Assembly (NCBI GenBank): GCA_036768485.1 | Contig: JAVLUZ010000154.1 | Location: forward strand, 19,777,134-19,841,133 | Source: Mermis nigrescens | Lineage: Eukaryota > Nematoda > Enoplea > Mermithida > Mermithidae | Direction: 5' to 3' | Length of the DNA stretch: 64,000 nt | Shown: piece by piece, positions 57,901 through 64,000 of the stretch | How the letters are laid out: each line of letters starts with the position of its first letter | Position numbering within the stretch: the stretch's first letter is position 1 | Program-made: the position numbers and the translations under genes | Notes under the pieces: generated by a model | The model's input: only the letters and a program-made list of their open reading frames with translations | Told to the model about the DNA's origin: nothing | Databases searched by the model: none

Positions 57901-59681
57901 AATTGTACCATAAAATAGCTTACGATTTAAATGGTTCTCCGAAACAGAAAATTAACTACACGGATGTATGCTCTTTGTATCCGTTTGTTAATAAATACGG
58001 AAAATACCCAATCGGGCATCCGAAAATTCTAACGGAGAATTTCCAAAACGTTACTCGCGAAAATCAGCCGTACGAGGGCTTAATAAAGTGTACCATTTTA
58101 CCGCCAAAAAAGCTATTTAATCCGATTTTACCGTTTCGGACCGGGGGAAAGTTAATGTTCCCACTTTGTCGAACCTGCGCGACTTTGCAACAAAAGAAGA
58201 CTTGCGAGCATAGCGAGCAAGAGCGGGCAATTAAGGAAACGTGGGTAACAATGGAGGTTTACAAAGCCCTAGCCAAGGGCTACAGAGTAGTATTTTTATT
58301 ATTTTTTGTGCTTATAAATTATTAATTTTAGATTTTTTAGATTATTAAAATATTCGAAGTGTGGCATTACGAGGAAGTAGAGCAGTACGATTCGGAGGAG
58401 AACCCGGACGGTGGTTTATTTACGGAATACATAAACACCTTCATGAAAATGAAACTCGTAAGTCAAATACGTGCTTATATTTTTAGCATGAATTCCCTAC
58501 AATCCGATAGCCTAGAATTTTATTTACTTTTCTAGATGTAAATTTATTTAAAATTGAACACACTAGAATAAATTTAATACTTGTTGTGCTTATTTACGAT
58601 ATAATAATACTTATACAAAGTAATCATAATTTTTGTACAAATTTATAATAATACAACGCTTGTCTTGCTAAGGAAGCCGAAGGATACCCATCTTGGGCTA
58701 AGACCGACCAGGAAAAGTCGGACTACATCAGTGACATAGAGAATCGCGAAAACATTTTGTTGGAACCGGCGAATATCGTAAAGAATCCGGGGAAAAGGGC
58801 GCTCTCAAAATTGATGCTAAACAGCTTTTGGGGGAAAGTGAGAATTGATTTTTTAAACGTTTAGTATTACCGTGTTATGCTTTGAATTATGCTTGTATTT
58901 TTAAATGATCTTTTGTTTCAGGTTTAATTTTACTTACAAAAATATTTAAGATGCATTATTTCTTAAGTTTGGCCAAAGAAATAACTTGAGCAAAACCATC
59001 TATTTTACGGAACCGGCCAAGTATTTCGCCCACGTTTTTAACCCATCCATCACGGTATTAGCGATTCATTTGATAAGCGACGATATGGTTTCCGTTACCT
59101 ATAAGCAGCAGGACGATTTTGTGGACGTAATGCCGAATACCAATTCCGTCATCGCCGCCTATACGACGACCCACGCCCAACTAAAATTATATTCCTACAT
59201 CGAAAAACTGGGCAGGCGCGTACTCTATTTTGATACGGATAGCATAATATATGTATCGAATTCGAACGATCCAGGCGAATATCGAATACCCATCGGATCT
59301 TGCCTCGGCGAAATGACTAACGAATTGTGAGAATACGGCGAAGGTTTGTACATTACCGAATTCTGCAGCGGCGGCCCTAAAAACTACAGATTTTGCGTTT
59401 TGAGCACAAACGACAACAAGGAACATATTGTCCATAAAGTCCGCGGCATTACATTATCCCAGATCACGGTTAAACGCGTAAATTTCAAATCATTGCGCCG
59501 TTTAGTTTACGCGTTCGTAAAAGAAAATTGCAAAAAAGAAATTGTAGTAACGTTTAATCGTATTCATCGTGTAAATGAAAGTCGCAAAATTGTTTCGAAA
59601 ATTACCCCAAAGAAATTTAGAATAGTATATGACAAGCGTATTATAAAAAAGAATTTTTGTACCGTACCGTACGGGTGGTAG
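54908..59681 (+). pseudogene. polB: Maverick/Polinton DNA polymerase B, nine exons, disabled
   Basis: Protein-primed family-B DNA polymerase that would replicate the linear element. Exons: 54,908-55,845; 55,906-56,335; 56,421-56,822; 56,879-57,138; 57,197-57,815; 57,872-58,286; 58,341-58,457; 58,673-58,837; 58,968-59,681. All have GT-AG borders and compatible phases. Motifs in order: an acidic Ser-rich start; NKDDLCLARALVVARAYL; zinc-binding Cys/His clusters (CSSCYHSPPCVKC, CKRCGRHF); Exo I FFDFETT; Exo II HNAKGFDGQF; Exo III YCESDVTVL; Pol A YTDVCSLYP; Pol B KLMLNSFWGK with an intron before FGQ; Pol C YFDTDSII. Breaks: the frame changes near 54,990, one base is extra near 56,022, one base is missing near 57,885, and a TGA stands at 59,328. 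All catalytic aspartates remain, so the decay is recent or partly sequencing error. AATAAA lies at about 59,721. Confidence 0.9.
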
Positions 59682-60324
59682 TTATTTGTTTTTATTTACT
59701 GTATTTGATATGTTGTCGGTCAATAAAACTTACTGTGCATTGAAGATAGATTATGTTTTCTAATTCACATTTGACTTAAAAAAACTTCAAACTTTTCAAC
59801 TTTGAGGCGTATGTACCCAGGTTGCTACTTTTTTATGATGCGCTTAAAATTGGTAAAAAAATCTTGATCGCTATGACTTTAGTAATTGTTGTCATTTTTA
59901 AACCTATTAGTACTTATTGCATAATAGACGTGCATAGGCAGACAACCCAATTTATGGGGGGTACCGAAATACGCATTACGTGAATAAATAGAAAATTATT
60001 TGGTAAAAATAATTTTGGGCTAAAAATTAAAAAGTTTCATCTAAAATTAATCAAAAAACGCGAATCAATGTAGTTTTTACGCCGTTTTAGTACTTATTGC
60101 GACCATTTTAGCTCAAAAGTGCGTCTATGATTCGCACCATTACGCCAGTTGGTAATCAACAATTACTGTAGGCACTTACTACTTTACATGTAGGTACGTA
60201 GGTAATCAATGTACTATAATTAATACTTTAAGAAAATTTATTAGGTTTTTGAACGCGTATATAAGCAGTTGATTGATAAGTAAATTTTATTTTATCAGTT
60301 TTTTCATTTAACGAGTGGCTAGAA
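59682..60324. other. Intergenic, polyadenylation signal and no gene
   Basis: GTCAATAAAACTT near 59,720 is a likely polyadenylation signal for PolB. The rest is AT-rich without open frames. A TATA-like GTATATAAGCAG at about 60,257 precedes the next ATG by about 65 bases. Confidence 0.55.
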
Positions 60325-60783
60325 ATGAAAATCATTCTCTCGTTATTATTTTTGACCGCTAGTACAGCTTTTGGCTCATGTAGTATGAAGCGAACGGAAG
60401 ATTCGCTCTTACTCGGCGAATTTTCGCAAACTGAAGCACCAGGCAAATCTCGTAATTTGTTAACCGTACGTACATCGTTAGATCCCTTTGACGATTCAAT
60501 AAAACTAGCAAACTGTACGCAAAAAGATATAATTTTAGTATTACGCGCTCCTACTTTTATAAACAAAACTGCGCAATATAGCGCGAGTGTTGATTTTGAT
60601 TGTTCTACTGAAAACGATACTTGTTTTAAATTCATTGAGCACACACCGTATGTATTTATATGCTGCGACGAAATGGCAAACTTCATTAGCAAACTAAATT
60701 TTGCGAAAAATCTATTCAGTAAAGGCGCTCTAAAAATTAAAAACGCTATTGATTGTGACGATACGCTAACATTTGACATTTAA
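60325..60783 (+). CDS. Secreted Cys-rich protein 1 (paralog of the one at 61,561)
   Basis: 152 residues. An N-terminal signal peptide (MKIILSLLFLTASTAFG) places the product in the secretory route. The mature part has cysteines at CTQKD, DCSTENDTC and FICCDE, and sites for N-glycosylation (NCT, NKT, NDT). The block STENDTCFKFIEHTPYVFIC C corresponds to CPAEKGKLFQMKNCDR...FYTPEIYICC in the gene two positions downstream, so the two are paralogs flanking the ATPase. No family is recognised. A TATA-like box lies upstream. It ends two bases before the ATPase ATG. It might be a virion surface or host-interaction protein; that is inference only. Confidence 0.72.
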   Translation: MKIILSLLFLTASTAFGSCSMKRTEDSLLLGEFSQTEAPGKSRNLLTVRTSLDPFDDSIKLANCTQKDIILVLRAPTFINKTAQYSASVDFDCSTENDTCFKFIEHTPYVFICCDEMANFISKLNFAKNLFSKGALKIKNAIDCDDTLTFDI

Positions 60784-60784
60784 T

Positions 60785-61408
60785 ATGGACGTTAGGTTAA
60801 ATCATCCGTTCAATTGTATAGTTTCGGCACCAACAAAATCGGGTAAAACTGAATTTGTAAAGAGACTCGTTCAATTTTCCGCTGAAATGATAAGGCCAGC
60901 GCCATCTAAAATTTTTTGGTGTTACACCAAATGGCAACCGTCCTATGAAGATTTATTGAGAAAAGTTGAATTTATTGAAGGAATTCCCAGCTTTGACGCG
61001 TTGAAGGAAAACAGAAATGATCCTAAATTGTTGATTTTAGATGATTTGATGTACGATTTGAAGTCAGATTCTAGATTGAGCGAACTATTTACTAAAGGTT
61101 CGCATCATTGGAACTTATCTATAATACATATTGTTCAAAATGCGTTTTTTGATGGCCTACGTACGAGTAGAATAAATGCGCAATACTTGGTATTGATGAA
61201 AAACCCATCCGACAAATTACAAATTCAAAATTTGGCTAAACAATTATTCCCCGGTTCTAGACACTTTTCTGAAGCATTTTTAGATGCTACGAGAAATCCA
61301 TTTGGGTACTTACTGATTGATTTATGCCAAACAACGCCCGAAAACATGCGACTTAGGACAAATATTTTTCCTAGTGATACTGAAAATTACGTATATGTAC
61401 CTAAATAA
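60785..61408 (+). CDS. A32-like genome-packaging ATPase
   Basis: 208 residues from the ATG at 60,785; a longer frame starts with TTG and is not used. Walker A is SAPTKSGKTEFVKRL at residues about 14-28, Walker B is LLILDDLM at about 82-89, and a sensor-like IIHIVQNAFF follows, then YLVLMKNPSDKLQI. This layout and length match the FtsK/HerA-type packaging ATPases of Mavericks, adintoviruses and nucleocytoplasmic viruses (poxvirus A32 family). These pump DNA into capsids. The frame is intact with all key residues. It is transcribed with its neighbours, starting two bases after the stop of the secreted protein. Confidence 0.9.
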   Translation: MDVRLNHPFNCIVSAPTKSGKTEFVKRLVQFSAEMIRPAPSKIFWCYTKWQPSYEDLLRKVEFIEGIPSFDALKENRNDPKLLILDDLMYDLKSDSRLSELFTKGSHHWNLSIIHIVQNAFFDGLRTSRINAQYLVLMKNPSDKLQIQNLAKQLFPGSRHFSEAFLDATRNPFGYLLIDLCQTTPENMRLRTNIFPSDTENYVYVPK

Positions 61409-61560
61409 TAATAAATAGGATGAATGGAAATCAACGATTCATTTGATAGATTTGCGTCTCTAGCAATCGGTATTTTTGATTATTTGCTCTCTGGATGGAA
61501 AATGGTCAGAAAACTTTCTTAAGATCTATGCTTCAAACACTAATTTTAAATCGTAATACA

Positions 61561-61992
61561 ATGTTAACATCACCAATCTTAGCAATTTTATTTTTTTTGG
61601 TTTTTGCCAGTGGAATATGTTACGATAATTACGCGAGAAATTGCACTAATGGTAAAGGAGATAATACAATTATTTTAATTCACTCGCCAAATACCATAAC
61701 AAATGATACGATATCATTTACTACTAATGGTATTGAGAATTCGCAGCTATTAAAGTTTATCGAATTGAACTTAGAATGTCCCGCCGAAAAGGGTAAGCTG
61801 TTTCAAATGAAAAATTGCGATCGATTAATATTCTATACACCCGAAATTTACATTTGCTGCGCCTACGATAATTTATTCCTTTCCCTACACCTCGGTCCCG
61901 TGACTCTTCCGTACAAGAATACGCTGCAACTACTACAAGCATTGAACTCGACGTTAAATAAAAAGAGTGTTCGCAATGGTACATCTCATTAA
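61561..61992 (+). CDS. Secreted Cys-rich protein 2 (paralog of the one at 60,325)
   Basis: 143 residues when started at the Met (61,561) that begins a signal peptide, MLTSPILAILFFLVFASGIC. An in-frame Met at 61,495 would add 22 residues in front and bury the signal, so I prefer 61,561. The mature part carries NCTNG, ECPAEKGK, NCDRLIFYTPEIYICC and two further N-glycosylation sites (NDT, NST). Cys spacing and the YTPE-IYICC block match the HTPYVFICC block of the protein at 60,325. Between the ATPase and this gene, a 32-codon ORF (61,424-61,522, MEINDSFDRFASLAIG) overlaps the upstream extension and is of unknown reality. Confidence 0.7.
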   Translation: MLTSPILAILFFLVFASGICYDNYARNCTNGKGDNTIILIHSPNTITNDTISFTTNGIENSQLLKFIELNLECPAEKGKLFQMKNCDRLIFYTPEIYICCAYDNLFLSLHLGPVTLPYKNTLQLLQALNSTLNKKSVRNGTSH

Positions 61993-62030
61993 TTTATTTT
62001 ACTTCCTAACATTCGGTCGGTTGTTCAAAA

Positions 62031-62482
62031 ATGGTTTCGGCGACTTTTGAATTGTTCGTTAGATCGGTTTACTGTAGAGTAAAAGGTAAGATTCTTAAAA
62101 ATGCGAAAAAGATCATTTACTAGAGGGTACGTCTTTGATAGGCATGATTTTGTCGAACGAAGAGAAAAAGATGCTCGCCGATCTGTTTTGGACCAGATTT
62201 ACGCGTGAAGCAAAAGGATCGTACAAAGAAATGGCTAGAAATTATAACGCGTGTAATGATTTGCGCGGGCGCAAACGCGTTTCAAACTTTTGGTACTTCG
62301 CTACTCAGCTCGCGCGTAAAATGCAGCAACGTCAAATGCATGGTGATTTCATAGAAGAGTTATACGATGGCCTATTGCGAGATGAAAAATGCGATTTTTC
62401 CATGCTTAACGATTGTAGTATTGTACAGCGCGAAAATTTCTTTTTGCAGATTTTTAAGGATGAGGCTAATTTTTTGCTATAA
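62031..62482 (+). CDS. Two-exon Maverick protein with FW-rich domain, function unknown
   Basis: Exon 1 62,031-62,085 (55 bp, MVSATFELFVRSVYCRVK plus one base) ends at AAAG/GTAAGA, an excellent donor. Exon 2 62,142-62,482 follows GATAG. The spliced product is about 131 residues. Reading exon 2 alone would begin MILSNEEKKM at 62,144. Core block: LADLFWTRFTREAKGSYKEM, then RVSNFWYFATQLARKM. The C-terminal half is acidic and helical. A close structural twin with an identical first-exon length and intron phase lies inverted at 52,933-51,207, which supports the splice model. No known domain recognised; a helix-rich DNA- or protein-binding domain is a guess. Confidence 0.72.
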
Positions 62483-62535
62483 ATAATGATCGCTGTTGAT
62501 TAAATGTTATTTTTGCATCGTGAGCTTGGTTTGGT

Positions 62536-62877
62536 ATGTCGCATCGTTTGCGAAATCATTTTGATGAATTAAAAGTGTTATCCAAGTGTAGCCCTTGTCA
62601 GCGTAGTGCGTATTTGAATAAAGCGAATAAAGATTTAATTTACTGCATCTCGGATATTTGCTTCAACTTATTGCGAGGAAATATTCCGTTATCTTTGCAA
62701 CAAAAGAGACGATTGAAACGTCATAAACGAGAAATTCGATACTTGGGCTCTAAAAAAGGGACTAATTTATTAAGAAAACGCAAAATTATTCAAAAAGGCG
62801 GATTTCTACCATTAATATTAGGTCCGTTACTAAGCATCGCCGGTAGTTTACTCGCAGATATTATTACCAGACGATGA
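62536..62877 (+). CDS. pX-like small basic virion protein
   Basis: 113 residues. An N-terminal helical part with CSPCQRSAYLNKANKDLIYC is followed by a very basic middle (QQKRRLKRHKREIRYLGSKK and LLRKRKIIQKGG). It ends in a hydrophobic, glycine-bearing segment, FLPLILGPLLSIAGSLLADI. The QKGGFLPLILGPLL pattern is the signature of the adenovirus pX/mu- or pVI-related proteins of Mavericks and adintoviruses, which bind DNA or membranes in the virion. The assignment to pX is from memory of that family. Its stop overlaps the next ATG by four bases (ATGA). Confidence 0.75.
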   Translation: MSHRLRNHFDELKVLSKCSPCQRSAYLNKANKDLIYCISDICFNLLRGNIPLSLQQKRRLKRHKREIRYLGSKKGTNLLRKRKIIQKGGFLPLILGPLLSIAGSLLADIITRR

Positions 62878-63848
62878 AGTTTGCTAATAAGATGGTATTG
62901 GTTCCTCAAGATGTTTTTTTGAATCAGTCTAGTACCGAAAAATCCCCAATTCAAAAACAAATTGACGAGTTTAAAATTGAGCTTCAAAAGATTTTAGATA
63001 GTAAAGAGAGTCCCGAACAACAATTTCAATTGTACTCGCAGCTATTTAGTCGGTATTTAAACTTAGAGGCTGAAAAACGACAACCGCAGCCTTTAATTCT
63101 CAAGGAAGATGAAAAATTAGAGCCTGAGTGGTACAAATCAGTATTAAATGATCTGCCGAGAAGTAAACAAAAAAAGGCAAAATTATTAATGTCGCATATA
63201 AGACATAGTAAGTCAATTAATGTTAATGATAATGGTGAAATTGCGATCCAGGGGCAAACAATTCCCGATTCTCACATTATTGATTTAATTAACGATTTTA
63301 GTAGAGAACGAACAAATGTTGCAAAACCCCCCATTGGCGCCTCGGAATTGGCTCAGGCACTGTCGATGGAGCATATTCCCTTAGATTATATTGGCAATCC
63401 TAATAGACAAAAAATGATTAATGATATTATGGAGTATGACGAATCACTAACGGTACCGCAGCTAGAAGAGTCGAGTGGTGTTAAGCGCAAAATTGATTTA
63501 GAAGAACCAGTAGCAAAGAGGATGGGAATTGAGGAACCAATTGAACGTAAGCCAAAATCAAAAAGAAAACAACATAGATTGAAAAGTAAACAACAACAAC
63601 AGCTAACCATACCCGAATGGAAATGGCGCTTCAAGCGCAAGTTTAAAGGTTCGGTATTACCCTCAGTAAAGAGATTAAAGAAAGAAATAACGCGTAAGCG
63701 CAAACTCATTTTACCAGAAAGACATTTAGAAAAAAGATTCAAACGAGAGCAAGTACGACGTAAGCAAAAACTAGAATATTTGACAGCCGCAAGAAGTTCG
63801 GTACCAAAACGATTAAAGTACTCATCTTTGTACGCAGATGATGGGTAA
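62874..63848 (+). CDS. Large basic virion-associated protein of the Maverick element
   Basis: 324 residues from the ATG that overlaps the previous stop; a start at 62,892 (MVLVPQDVFLNQ) is equally plausible. The N-terminal about 120 residues are charged and helical (KQIDEFKIELQKILDSKESP), with EPEWYKSVLNDLPRSKQKKA behind. A central part holds ISHI-like SHIRHSKSINVNDNGEIAIQ. The last 120 residues are strongly basic with several nuclear-localisation-like clusters (KPKSKRKQHRLKSKQ, EITRKRKL). Similar proteins accompany pX in Mavericks of many invertebrates. A core, DNA-condensing or scaffold role is likely but not proven. Intact. Confidence 0.65.
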   Translation: MKFANKMVLVPQDVFLNQSSTEKSPIQKQIDEFKIELQKILDSKESPEQQFQLYSQLFSRYLNLEAEKRQPQPLILKEDEKLEPEWYKSVLNDLPRSKQKKAKLLMSHIRHSKSINVNDNGEIAIQGQTIPDSHIIDLINDFSRERTNVAKPPIGASELAQALSMEHIPLDYIGNPNRQKMINDIMEYDESLTVPQLEESSGVKRKIDLEEPVAKRMGIEEPIERKPKSKRKQHRLKSKQQQQLTIPEWKWRFKRKFKGSVLPSVKRLKKEITRKRKLILPERHLEKRFKREQVRRKQKLEYLTAARSSVPKRLKYSSLYADDG

Positions 63849-63904
63849 AACATAATTATATAAAAGAAGCGATGTAGCGAGAATGATTCATATTATTATC
63901 CAAA

Positions 63905-64000
63905 ATGAATAAAAAGCGGTTGTTTGAATCCATTTACAAAAACTTGGATGATCCATCATCTTTTGCCAGTGTTAAATTATTATACAATGCTGCAAGGAGG
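63905..64000 (+). CDS. Maverick integrase, N-terminal 32 codons (cut by window edge)
   Basis: Starts MNKKRLFESIYKNLDDPSSF and continues ASVKLLYNAARR to the edge. The pattern IY-x-N/D-P-x-SF-xx-xx-LY-xx-A/V is the usual start of the retroviral-type (rve) integrases of Mavericks, often named after C. elegans F54H12.3. The catalytic DDE core would lie beyond the window. The ATG at 63,905 is the first available after the preceding stop. Confidence 0.65.
   Translation, partial: MNKKRLFESIYKNLDDPSSFASVKLLYNAARR

Larger units (their letters stand above)
54370..64000 (+). mobile_element. Maverick/Polinton (adintovirus-like) element, right end beyond window
   Basis: Protein-primed PolB, an A32-like packaging ATPase, a pX-like basic protein and the start of an F54H12.3-type retroviral integrase lie on one strand within 9 kb. 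This set is diagnostic of Mavericks/Polintons and their virus relatives. Two Cys-rich secreted proteins, a two-exon protein of unknown function and a large basic protein accompany them. Capsid proteins and the adenain-like protease are not present here and may follow the integrase. The left terminal inverted repeat was not recognised; the boundary given is the start of the tandem repeats before PolB. Confidence 0.82.

Noticed and set aside
60773..60784. Starting the ATPase at the upstream TTG, and the 62,135 frame likewise
   Set aside because: These upstream starts are non-AUG and unlikely in a eukaryotic nuclear gene. For the ATPase a proper ATG follows at 60,785; for the small protein a spliced first exon with an ATG at 62,031 explains the frame better.

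Overview
This window looks like a gene-poor, AT-rich stretch of an invertebrate nuclear genome, most likely an arthropod. It has GT-AG introns, TATA boxes, long TA microsatellites and layered eukaryotic mobile elements. There is no bacterial-type gene organisation and no rRNA, tRNA or CRISPR array that I can support. The species cannot be named from this sequence.

Layout. 1-7.6 kb is almost gene-free: an 82-bp tandem array, a 35-bp triplet, and copies of a short hAT-like element that recurs across the window with 8-bp target duplications. 7.6-17.5 kb holds one decayed Helitron on the minus strand (zinc-binding N-terminus, Rep domain, PIF1-type helicase). It is split inside the helicase by a 4.5-kb transposon with about 105-bp terminal inverted repeats (TIRs), which itself carries a foldback element, a degenerate tandem array, two TA tracts and more hAT-like copies. 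20.1-26.1 kb is a minus-strand Ty3/Gypsy-class retroelement in the unusual order Env-like glycoprotein, protease, reverse transcriptase, RNase H, integrase. No gag and no LTR were found. 26.6-31.9 kb is a dead, multi-exon Maverick/Polinton DNA polymerase B gene. 32.6-34.1 kb is a broken F-box gene with a duplicated start, and 34.8-35.2 kb is a possible chain of small exons.

39.46-48.02 kb is a palindrome of about 8.6 kb. Its arms of about 4.1 and 2.95 kb surround a 1.5-kb loop. Each arm carries an outward-facing copy of the same unrecognised TATA-box gene. The loop carries two convergent small genes, one encoding a C2H2 zinc finger with an acidic tail.

48.0-54.9 kb is dominated by tandem repeats, but it hides an intact two-exon minus-strand gene (52,933 to 51,207). 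This gene is a paralog of one in the element to its right.

54.4-64.0 kb is the most gene-dense part: a Maverick/Polinton (adintovirus-like) integrated DNA-virus element, running off the right edge. Its polymerase B gene has nine exons and several disabling changes. Downstream is a compact, mostly intact set: a secreted Cys-rich protein, a packaging ATPase, a second related secreted Cys-rich protein, a two-exon small protein, a pX-like short basic protein, a large basic protein, and the start of a retroviral-type integrase. Together these would replicate (PolB), package (ATPase), condense or coat (basic proteins) and integrate (integrase) a protein-primed linear DNA. Capsid and protease genes are not in view and may lie beyond base 64,000.

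All identifications come from reading motifs. No database search was run.
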